Part shown: in pieces, positions 1 through 7,919 of the stretch | Numbering within the stretch: the first letter of the stretch is position 1 | Layout: every line of letters starts with the position of its first letter | Origin: DATGPD01 sp041398565 | GTDB taxonomy: Bacteria; Planctomycetota; UBA1135; UBA2386 | Length of the DNA: 64,000 nt | Assembly: GCA_041398565.1 (NCBI GenBank) | Contig: JAWKUN010000005.1 | Coordinates: forward strand, 186,001 to 250,000 | Direction of reading: 5' to 3' | The notes under the pieces: model-generated | Seen by the model: only the letters and a program-made list of their open reading frames with translations | Told to the model about the DNA's origin: nothing | Database searches by the model: none | Program-made: the position numbers and the translations under genes

Positions 1-2455
1 CGATGCGCAGGCGGTCGAGCACGCGGCGCCCCAGCAAGTCTCGGTGCGGGGCGCGCTGAACCGCGACGATGGCGGCATCCTTGGCGTCGTCGAACGCGCC
101 CTCGGCGATGCAACACTCCAGGCGCGCCATGTAGGCCTCGGGGTCGTCGAGCGCCTGCTTGACCCAGGCCTCGACGAACGGGCGCGCCGACCTGGGCGAC
201 AAGATCAGGCGCACGCGTGCGCGGAGCTCGGCAGCCACACCCGGATCCCCGGCCCCGTCGGCGTCGTCGGCCGCCGACTCGAGCATCGGCCGCAGCGCTG
301 CCACCACCGCGCGCGCGGGGTCGAGCGCCAGCAGGTCGAGGCATGCCAGCGGACGCAGCTCGGCCGCGAGCAGGCTGCGGTCGGCGGCGTTGCCACGTTG
401 CAGCAGCTCGAACACGTAGTTCCAGGACTGCAAGGGCGCACGCGCATCGACTTCCTCGGCCAGCCGGCGGCGGGCCGACCGCAACGCATCCGACGTCCGC
501 CCGACACCGCGCCGAAGCGCCTGCTCCGCGACCTCCGCCAGTTCGCCCTCGAGCCCCGACCACCGCACCCCGTCCGTGGCGACTTCGCCGGCTGCAAGCC
601 TCTCCAGCGCGGCGATCAACAGGCGTCCGCGGCGCGCGCGGGCCAAGGGCAAGCGCATCGCCTGAGACGTTGCCGGGCGCACGTCACCGAACATGGCGCC
701 GAGCAACTCGAGCACGATCCTGGTGCCGCCGGGTGGGCCGCCGCGCGCGAGTGCCTCGAGATCCTGTACGGCCGTCTCCGTGTCACGCGAGAGCGCCAGC
801 TCGAGCAGCGCCCCGAGCACGCGCGGCGCGTAGGCGCCGGGCCGGAACAGCGACGCCACCTGGAGGTCGGCGCGCGCCTGCGCGACGTCGCCGACCGGCG
901 CGGTGAGACATGCGATCGCCCGCGCCAAGAACAGGCGGTACAAACGGACCTGGTCGAGGGGCTGCGTCGTCGCAAGATCGCGCAGGCTCTGCTTGATGCG
1001 CTCGTCGAGCATCTGCTTCGCCCGCAGGCCGTGGCCAGCGAGCAACTCGGCCTCGGCCTCCGGTAGGCCCCGCGCCTCGTAGGCGGCTCGCAGCGCCCCG
1101 GCGCCCGGCTGCTCCGGCGCGAGACTGCGCGCGCGTTCGATGGCCGCGTGCACCGCCGCCGACGGCGCGACGTCGTGGCCCACCCCAGCCAACACCGCCA
1201 GGAGGTCGTCCGGGCCACTCAGCTGACCGGGGTCGTCGGCGAGAGTGCGGATCGCCTCGCCGATCAGGCTCTGGTAGCTGGCGAGCCGATTGTTGCTCAT
1301 GTCGATCGCACGCATCGTGATCGCGTAGATCGAGGTCAGCCCCAGCAAGCCGGCCACCGCCACCGCCGCCGCCAGGCCCGGACGCCGGCGCACGCGCCGC
1401 CACAGCCGCAGAGCCAGAGGTTGCCGACGCACGTACACCGGCTCGCCGTCGGCCACGCGCCGCAGGTCGCGCGCGAGGGTCTCACCGTCGGCGTAGCGAT
1501 CGACCGCGTCCTTGTGCAACAGCTTGCCGACGATCGCCGCGAGGTCCGGAGGCACGTCGGGACGCACGCTGCGCAGGTTGCGCGGATCCTGATTGAGCAG
1601 GGCGTCGAGCACCGCCTCGGGCGTCTCGGCGCGGAACGGCAGCTGCCCGGACACGGCCTCGTACACGGTGACGCCCAACGAGTAGAGGTCGCTCGCCGGA
1701 GTCAGGTGTTCGGAGCGCGCCTGCTCGGGGGACGCGTACTGCAGGGTGCCGAGGAAGCCACCGCGACCGCTACTGCGGATGCTGGCCTCACCGAGCACCC
1801 GCGACAGGCCGAAGTCGGCCAGTGCCAACGTGCCGTCGCGGTGCACCAGCAAGTTGGCCGGCTTGACGTCGCGGTGCAGGATGCGGCGGCGATGCGCGTG
1901 CGCCAGCGCGTCGGCCACGCCAGCGAACCGACGCGCCGCCTCGCGTGGCGAGAACAGCATGCGCCCCTCGCGACGCGCTCGCGCGATGTGCTGGTCGAGG
2001 CTGACGCCGTCGATCTTCTCCATGGTGAAGAAGAGCAGGCCGCCGGCCTCGCCGAAGTCGTAGATCGGCACGATGTGCTGGTGGTGCAGCGCGGCGGTGG
2101 CGCGCGCCTCCACCCGGAAGCGCCGGCGCATGGTCGGGTCGGCCGACAGCGAGGGCGCCAGCACCTTGAGGGCGACCTCGCGTTCCAGGCTCTCCTGGAA
2201 CGCTCCGTACACCGTTCCCATTCCGCCGCGACCGAGCAGCGACGTCACCCGGTAGTCGCCGATGCGCTCGGGCACGCCGGCCCCGCCGACGATCGCGTCC
2301 ACGAAGTCGAGCGCGTTGAGACGGCGAAACAGGTCGTCGTTCTGCGTCTCGTCGAACTCGGGATCGCTCGCTCGGTGCGGGCCGCTGCCTCCACGCGCGA
2401 GGTGCTCCGCCACGCGGCGGTCGACGGCATCGAATTCGTCGGCAGGCTCGGTCAC
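1..2455 (-). CDS. Transmembrane serine/threonine protein kinase, 3' end beyond the window
   Basis: Hanks-type kinase anchored in the membrane. The minus-strand frame is open from a GTG at 2455 to the left edge (over 817 codons). The catalytic domain (about residues 68-340) has the glycine loop GRGGMGTVYG, the ATP-binding lysine in EVALKV (K97), HRDVKPAN (Asp196), DFG (Asp214) and SPEQ in place of APE. A single membrane helix follows at about 360-378, then an alanine/leucine-rich helical region typical of TPR-like or sensor regions in this family. It starts 33 nt after the stop of the ECF sigma gene on the same strand, a common planctomycete pairing in which kinase and sigma factor form one signalling unit. 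The GTG start is the first in frame after the sigma stop. The true C-terminus cannot be seen. Confidence 0.9.
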   Translation of the reverse strand, partial: MTEPADEFDAVDRRVAEHLARGGSGPHRASDPEFDETQNDDLFRRLNALDFVDAIVGGAGVPERIGDYRVTSLLGRGGMGTVYGAFQESLEREVALKVLAPSLSADPTMRRRFRVEARATAALHHQHIVPIYDFGEAGGLLFFTMEKIDGVSLDQHIARARREGRMLFSPREAARRFAGVADALAHAHRRRILHRDVKPANLLVHRDGTLALADFGLSRVLGEASIRSSGRGGFLGTLQYASPEQARSEHLTPASDLYSLGVTVYEAVSGQLPFRAETPEAVLDALLNQDPRNLRSVRPDVPPDLAAIVGKLLHKDAVDRYADGETLARDLRRVADGEPVYVRRQPLALRLWRRVRRRPGLAAAVAVAGLLGLTSIYAITMRAIDMSNNRLASYQSLIGEAIRTLADDPGQLSGPDDLLAVLAGVGHDVAPSAAVHAAIERARSLAPEQPGAGALRAAYEARGLPEAEAELLAGHGLRAKQMLDERIKQSLRDLATTQPLDQVRLYRLFLARAIACLTAPVGDVAQARADLQVASLFRPGAYAPRVLGALLELALSRDTETAVQDLEALARGGPPGGTRIVLELLGAMFGDVRPATSQAMRLPLARARRGRLLIAALERLAAGEVATDGVRWSGLEGELAEVAEQALRRGVGRTSDALRSARRRLAEEVDARAPLQSWNYVFELLQRGNAADRSLLAAELRPLACLDLLALDPARAVVAALRPMLESAADDADGAGDPGVAAELRARVRLILSPRSARPFVEAWVKQALDDPEAYMARLECCIAEGAFDDAKDAAIVAVQRAPHRDLLGRRVLDRLRI

Positions 2456-2488
2456 GGCTCGGGCGGCTGGGCTCGGTCGAGCGACAGG

Positions 2489-3013
2489 CTAGAGATCGAG
2501 TTCTTCGGCCAAACGGCGGAGCGCCCGACCGAGCAGCAAGTTGATGGCATTTTCCGTCCTGCCCATACGCTCGCCCACCTCGCGTGCCGAAAGCCCCTCG
2601 ATGCGGGTGAGGAGGATCACCTCGCGGTGGTCGGGCGAGAGCTTCTGCAGCGCCTCTTCGAGCAAGGCCAAGCGATCTTTGCGATCGGCCGCGGTCACCG
2701 GGCCGGTGCGCGCGTCGTGCACCGCGAAGTCGGTCCGGATCGCCCGCTCCTTGCTGGGATCGCGCGCCGCCACCCCGACCTGGTCGCGCAACACACGCGC
2801 CACCTTGCGCTTGGCCAGAACGACGAGCCAGGCGCCGGCGTTGCGCGGGTCGTCGAGAGTGTGCCAACTGTTCATCGCCTCGATGGCGACCTCCTGCAGG
2901 ATGTCCTCCGGATCGAGCCGAGTGCGGAGATCCGGACCCATGCGAAGGTAGATCACCGAGAGCAACCGCTCGCGGTGACGCTCGAACTCGACTTCGGCGC
3001 TTTGGGCCTCCAC
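2489..3013 (-). CDS. ECF-family RNA polymerase sigma factor
   Basis: Sigma-70 family protein of 174 residues with region 2 (DPEDILQEVAIEAMNSW, recognition of the -10 element and core binding) and region 4 (LSPDHREVILLTRIEGLSAR, then GERMGRTENAINLLLGRALR as the helix-turn-helix). The frame is open upstream to 3205, but residues before about 3013 are low-complexity and arginine/proline-rich, so a GTG start at 3013 (VEAQSAEVEFERHRERLL) is preferred; no clear Shine-Dalgarno site is visible. It is co-directional with the kinase gene starting 33 nt downstream. It probably redirects polymerase in response to that kinase, since planctomycete genomes often pair ECF factors with Ser/Thr kinases. Its own promoter would lie in the divergent gap up to 3243. 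Confidence 0.87.
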   Translation of the reverse strand: MEAQSAEVEFERHRERLLSVIYLRMGPDLRTRLDPEDILQEVAIEAMNSWHTLDDPRNAGAWLVVLAKRKVARVLRDQVGVAARDPSKERAIRTDFAVHDARTGPVTAADRKDRLALLEEALQKLSPDHREVILLTRIEGLSAREVGERMGRTENAINLLLGRALRRLAEELDL

Positions 3014-3243
3014 GGCGAGAGTTGCTGAAGACGCGAGGATTCCAGGGTCCGGCGTGCGGCGCAGCCGGCGTGTGACGGGCGTGGACGGAGCGACTGTAGG
3101 GCCTGCGCGCGCTGCCCGCACTGTGACATTCCTGTAGAGCGGAACCCGCCGGCACTCAGCGTCCGGTGGCACCGCGCCCTCCCCCGCGCGCACCGCCTGC
3201 CGCACCCCGGCTCACCGCGTCCCCCATCGGCTAAGGTAGAGCC

Positions 3244-6003
3244 GTGGCTGGCCTTGCACGCGACGATGGCAGCCGGTGGACCGGCCGCCGCATCCTCGCG
3301 GCTGCCGCAGCCGGCGTTCTGTTCTGCGCATCGAGCGTGCGCGGGCAGGCGTCCAGGCAGGAGCCGGGGCGCGTGGTCGAAGGAGCCTATTGGCTGCGGC
3401 ACCAGACCGACGGCCCCGGACGCCTGGCCCGGCTGCACGCCCTCCGCGCGCACGTCCTCGCCGGCGAGCGCGACCGGGCCGAGGCGGTGCTGGCCGAGCT
3501 GCAGGAGCAGGCGACGGCCGAGCAGGTCGAACTGCGCGCTCGCCTCGTCGCCTGCGGCGCGCGCGTCCGCTTCGCCTTCTGGTTGACCAGCGCCATCACC
3601 GTGTCGGCTCCGCCGGCGATGGGCGCCGACGACCTCGCGTGTCTACCTGGCGTGCTCGAGGTCGTCCCCGTCGCCGCCGCGGGCGAACACCTGCGCGACG
3701 CCACCGGCGACCGCTTCACCAACGCCGACCTCGTCCAGCAGGACCCACGCTACTCCGGTCGCGGCACCGCGGTCGGCATCGTCGACAGCGGCATCGCCCG
3801 CGACTACGCCAGCACGGGAGTGCCGCACCGCGCCTTCCGCCAACGCGGCGGCAGCGGCCACCGCCTGGTCGGCGCCTACGGCATCGCCGCCAACGGCACC
3901 ACGCCGCCACCGCCCGACGACTACGACGGGCACGGGACCGCGGTGGCCAGCATCGCCGTCGGCGTCGACTGGAACGCGCCGCCGCTCTCCGACGACGGCT
4001 TCGCCTACGGCGCCGACCTGGTGAGCTACCGGGTCGTCGACCCGACCGGCATCGTCCCCGACGACGCACTGACCGCCGCCTTCCAGCAGATCGCCCTCGA
4101 CCGCGTGCGGCACGACGTGCGCGTGGTGAACTGCAGCCTGGCCGGACAGCCCGATCCGACGCACCCGCAGCAGATCGCCCTCGATCTCTTGGGCTATTTC
4201 ACCGACGTGCTCGTGGTGACGTCGAGCGGCAACGACGGGACCTTCCCACACTCCTCGGCCCGCAGCCACAGCAACTGCAGCGGCCTCGCCGTGGGCTCCG
4301 TCTCCAATGAGCAACGCCAGGTCGATCCGACATCCACGTGGGGGCCGCTGCCGAACGACGGCGAGCGCTTCTGGCCCGATCTGGTGGCGCTCGGCCAGCT
4401 GTTCGCGGCCAAGCACGACGACGAGAACGCGGTGCGCTGGGTCGTGGGCACGAGCTTCGCGGCGCCGCAGGTGGCCGGCACCGCGGCAATGCTGCGTGGA
4501 GTCGATCCGACCCTCTCGGCGCTCGACACCAAGGCGGCGATCCTGCACGGCGTCGAAGACATCGCCGCGGCCAACCCGAGCTACGGTCGGTTCCGCTACG
4601 GCCTGGGCATGCTGCGGACCGACCTGGCCGTAGCGGCACTCGAACACGATCGCCTGTTGCGCGGCAGTCTGGCCCAGAACGGCGCCAGCGAGCAGAACTA
4701 CACCTTCGATCTGCTGGCCGGCCGCCGCTACGCGGCGACGCTGGTGTGGCCCCGCACCTCGCCCGGCAATCAGGTCGACTGGGACAACCTCGACCTCTAC
4801 GTCTTCGCTCCCGACGGCCGGCTCCGCGTCGCGTCCGAAACGCCACGCAACCTGTACGAGAAGGTCGTGTTCGAGGCGCGGCAGAGCGGGCGCTACCGCC
4901 TGCAGGTGGTGGCGACGCGCTTCACCACGCCGCCTCCCTACGACGTGCCGTTCGCGCTGATCGTCGGCGACGACCGTAGCGGTGGCGTGCAGCCGGGCAG
5001 CTTCCTGACCTTGGGACCAGGCTGTCTGGGCAGCGGTGAGAACCCGGCCTTCGGCATCGTGGTGCCGCCGGTGGCGCACACCCAGTTCGGCAACGACAAC
5101 ACGCGCGTGCCGCTCGCCGAGGAGCCGGTACGCGTGCAGCAGGTGGTCGAGCACGGCTGGCTCGGCGGCCAGGCCCCGTTCACCCTGCATCGCCTCGGCT
5201 TCCGGCGCGACTCGGGCGAGGCCTACTCGCCGAACGCGCGCGTCGACCTCGACGTCACGCTGGCATTCACCAGCTTCGCGGCGAATCAGATGCAGCCGTC
5301 CTTCGCCGCCAACGCCAACCTCGGCCCGCCGACGCGCGTCCGCAGCGGCGCCATGAGCCTGCCCGGCCTCAACCGGCGCAGCGACCTGTCGGCGTTCGAC
5401 TACGTGCTGGCCCTCGACGTGCCGTTCACCGTCAACACCGCTCCCGGGCGCAACCTGCTCGTCGACATCGACACGCACGGCAACGACCACGGCAACCGCG
5501 CCTTCGGCTTGTGGTTCGACGCGGTCACCGACGGGTCGGTCGGGCGCGTGTACCAATTCCGCCACGGCGGACCGGTGATCCGCGAGCCGACCGCCATGGT
5601 CATGAGCCTCATGGCCGATGGCCTGACCCCGGCCATGCCTCTCCTCGATCCGGTCGGCGACGCGCGCCCGGGCCGCGCCATGTCGCTGGCGGTGCGCGGC
5701 GTCGTTCCCGACGGCGCCTGCGTCCTGGTCTACGGGCTCTCGCGCACGAGTTGGAACGGCGTGGCGCTGCCCCTCGATCTGGCGCCGCTCGGCGCCTTCG
5801 GCTGCAAGGTCTACACCGACTGGTTCGTACAGACTCCGCTGGGAGCGGACCGCGCTGGCCAGCAACGCGTCGACCTGGTGGTGCCGGCGTCCGCCGAGGT
5901 GTCCGGGACCGTCTTGCACACCCAGTTGTTCGTGGCCGACCCGGCCGCCAACCCCATGGGAGTGAGCGTGAGTGGCGGAGGGCGCATCGTCGTCGGCGGC
6001 TGA
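3244..6003 (+). CDS. Secreted subtilisin-like (S8) serine protease
   Basis: Exported endopeptidase of 919 residues. The N-terminus has a twin-basic region and hydrophobic stretch (ILAAAAAGVLFCASSVRG) as signal peptide, then a propeptide-like segment. The catalytic triad is complete: Asp181 (GIVDSGI), His230 (DGHGTAVASI) and Ser404 (GTSFAAPQVAG), with oxyanion Asn330 (SSGNDG). After the protease domain (about 170-470) comes a PPC-like beta domain (RYAATLVWPR, NLDLYVFAPDG), then a long beta-rich tail ending in the module seen in many exported proteins here (GVALPLDLAPLG, HTQLFVADPAANPMG). Start is GTG with AAGG eight bases upstream. The gene diverges from the ECF sigma/kinase pair. Likely role is degradation of extracellular protein; substrate unknown. 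Confidence 0.93.
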   Translation: MAGLARDDGSRWTGRRILAAAAAGVLFCASSVRGQASRQEPGRVVEGAYWLRHQTDGPGRLARLHALRAHVLAGERDRAEAVLAELQEQATAEQVELRARLVACGARVRFAFWLTSAITVSAPPAMGADDLACLPGVLEVVPVAAAGEHLRDATGDRFTNADLVQQDPRYSGRGTAVGIVDSGIARDYASTGVPHRAFRQRGGSGHRLVGAYGIAANGTTPPPPDDYDGHGTAVASIAVGVDWNAPPLSDDGFAYGADLVSYRVVDPTGIVPDDALTAAFQQIALDRVRHDVRVVNCSLAGQPDPTHPQQIALDLLGYFTDVLVVTSSGNDGTFPHSSARSHSNCSGLAVGSVSNEQRQVDPTSTWGPLPNDGERFWPDLVALGQLFAAKHDDENAVRWVVGTSFAAPQVAGTAAMLRGVDPTLSALDTKAAILHGVEDIAAANPSYGRFRYGLGMLRTDLAVAALEHDRLLRGSLAQNGASEQNYTFDLLAGRRYAATLVWPRTSPGNQVDWDNLDLYVFAPDGRLRVASETPRNLYEKVVFEARQSGRYRLQVVATRFTTPPPYDVPFALIVGDDRSGGVQPGSFLTLGPGCLGSGENPAFGIVVPPVAHTQFGNDNTRVPLAEEPVRVQQVVEHGWLGGQAPFTLHRLGFRRDSGEAYSPNARVDLDVTLAFTSFAANQMQPSFAANANLGPPTRVRSGAMSLPGLNRRSDLSAFDYVLALDVPFTVNTAPGRNLLVDIDTHGNDHGNRAFGLWFDAVTDGSVGRVYQFRHGGPVIREPTAMVMSLMADGLTPAMPLLDPVGDARPGRAMSLAVRGVVPDGACVLVYGLSRTSWNGVALPLDLAPLGAFGCKVYTDWFVQTPLGADRAGQQRVDLVVPASAEVSGTVLHTQLFVADPAANPMGVSVSGGGRIVVGG

Positions 6004-6107
6004 CGCGGCGTTCGAACAACGAGTCGGATTTCTGAGACCATTCGACCGCTTGGGGACAGACCCCGACAGCGACCGCCTCTCCCCAACGGAATCCACGACC
6101 CTCCAGC

Positions 6108-7895
6108 ATGACAACCTTGCGATCGTTCACCCTCTGCGTCCTGGCAGGTCTCGCCACCGGATCGGCCTCGGCCCAGGTCCACGGCTCGTACCCGTGGCCG
6201 GCGTCAGCGTCTGCCGACACCTTCCGCCATGTCGCCTGCGGCCGTTTGATCCGGGGCTATCCCGGCCGAGTGCTCGTGATCTCGCGCAACGACCGGATGT
6301 ATCTGGCGCCCGATCCGACCGCGGCTTTCGCGCTCGACGACGTGACCCCGGCCGGCCTGACGATCCGCGCCGTCGCCACGCTCGAGGCCGACGCCCCCGC
6401 CGTGGAGGCCGTGGCCACCATCACGCAGGCCGGCCTGCAGGTGTTCCAGGACGACGCTTCGACCGACATCGCGATGGAGGCAGCGTCCAACACGCTCGCC
6501 GGCTGGTCGACGATCCGCAAGCTGGTCGCCCGGCGTGACCTCGCCAATCCGACCTGGCACATCCTCATCGGCGGCTCCGACACCGCCGACAACCGCCGCG
6601 TCCGCGTCGCCGTGTACGCAGGTGGCGTCCTCAGCGAAATCGCGGTCGTCGTCGGTGCCCAGCCCGTCTTCGACGTCGCGCTCGCCGACTACTTCCCCGG
6701 CGGATCGCTCGAGTTCGCGGTGCTCGCTGGCGACGGCGTGCGCGTGTACACCCTTGGCGGCACGCTCTACGACTCGGTGTCGGCGGTGCTCCTGGACGGA
6801 CGCATGTGCGTGACCCCGACGCAGTCGTTCATGACCCTGTCCAAGGGAGCCACGCAGTGGTTCCTCAACGAGCGCAAGCCCGGGCAGACGGTGGCGCACG
6901 GCACGCTGACGATCGCGCCCGACGTCCGCGGCATCGCCATGGGCCTCCTGCGCAACGCGCAACCTCCGGCCGACGCGTATCCGGACGTGCTGATCTCGAC
7001 CGCGACGGACCCGATCCTCGTGCACGGCGTCGCCGGCGGCGGCTTCGACGTGGCCAACGCGACCGTCCTCGCCGACCTCACGCCACTGCCGCCGAGCCCG
7101 CCACCGAACATGGCGCCCGCTTGCATCGCCGACGTCAACGGCGACGGCATCGCCGACATCGTGCTGGCGTCGGGGGCGGGCGAGGCGGTCGTCGTCACCG
7201 ACGCACCGGCCCCGCCGGCCACGACCACCGGCTTCTCGGTCGCCCAGTTCGTCGACTCCGAGAACCAGACCCTGGGATGGATGGCACTCGAGGACTTCGA
7301 CACGACCCCGGGCTCGGAGAGTTCCCGCATCGGCGTCCGCTGGAACGTGCCGCCGGGAAACGGTGACCACGTGGTGGTGCTGGTGTGGAAGTTCGACGAC
7401 GTGCAGGGCGGCGAGACCAACATCGAGGGCGAGATCGTCGGCGGCAGCGTCGCCGAGATCGATGCCCAGGGGCAGGCCGCCACCCTCATGACCCTGCCGG
7501 GAGTGACCGGCATGCTGTGGCAAGGCGAGGCGTTCATGTTCGAGGTCCGGCGGGTCCAGATCGCCAACGGCGTCATCGTCGACGTCGGCCCGGCCTCCAA
7601 CTTCGTGTTCGCCGTGTCGAAGACGATCGACGGACTGAACGACGAGAAGTGGTGGGACATCACGACTCGACTGGTTGGCGAGCTGCCGGAGCTTCCCGAA
7701 GGCGGCTACAGCATCGACAGCCAATCGGAGGTGACCGTGGACGGGCAAGGGCAGCCGGTCTTCGCGGCGACCGGCCAGGACCCGCCCCCGGCGGGAGGCA
7801 GCGGCGGCAACCGCCGCGTCGGCGCCTGGCCCCCGGTGAAGCCCATCTTCCTGGTCACGCCGAAGAAGGTCGTGCCGCCCGAAGGCGTGCAGTGA
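6108..7895 (+). CDS. Exported protein with one FG-GAP-like calcium motif, function unknown
   Basis: 595 residues with a clear signal peptide (LCVLAGLATGSASAQ). The body is beta-rich; the only recognisable motif is a single FG-GAP/VCBS-type calcium loop (ADVNGDGIADIVLASG, about residue 345). It lies 104 nt after the subtilase on the same strand and could be co-transcribed, but no overlap proves it. Codon use matches its neighbours. The C-terminus is proline/glycine-rich and lacks the shared beta-sandwich module found in most other exported proteins of this window. No enzymatic motif was found; a surface or matrix protein is the most that can be said. Confidence 0.8.
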   Translation: MTTLRSFTLCVLAGLATGSASAQVHGSYPWPASASADTFRHVACGRLIRGYPGRVLVISRNDRMYLAPDPTAAFALDDVTPAGLTIRAVATLEADAPAVEAVATITQAGLQVFQDDASTDIAMEAASNTLAGWSTIRKLVARRDLANPTWHILIGGSDTADNRRVRVAVYAGGVLSEIAVVVGAQPVFDVALADYFPGGSLEFAVLAGDGVRVYTLGGTLYDSVSAVLLDGRMCVTPTQSFMTLSKGATQWFLNERKPGQTVAHGTLTIAPDVRGIAMGLLRNAQPPADAYPDVLISTATDPILVHGVAGGGFDVANATVLADLTPLPPSPPPNMAPACIADVNGDGIADIVLASGAGEAVVVTDAPAPPATTTGFSVAQFVDSENQTLGWMALEDFDTTPGSESSRIGVRWNVPPGNGDHVVVLVWKFDDVQGGETNIEGEIVGGSVAEIDAQGQAATLMTLPGVTGMLWQGEAFMFEVRRVQIANGVIVDVGPASNFVFAVSKTIDGLNDEKWWDITTRLVGELPELPEGGYSIDSQSEVTVDGQGQPVFAATGQDPPPAGGSGGNRRVGAWPPVKPIFLVTPKKVVPPEGVQ

Positions 7896-7919
7896 GCGCC
7901 CCGCTGCGCCGGACCCGGC

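Noticed and set aside
1148..3028. Plus-strand frame of 626 codons opposite the kinase and sigma genes
   Set aside because: The kinase and sigma motifs are on the minus strand; this frame is a mirror with histidine/arginine/glutamate bias.
3643..6114. Long open frame opposite the subtilase gene (823 codons)
   Set aside because: Antisense frame of GC-rich DNA; the plus-strand subtilase has all catalytic motifs and the opposite frame is valine/arginine/histidine-rich with no domain.
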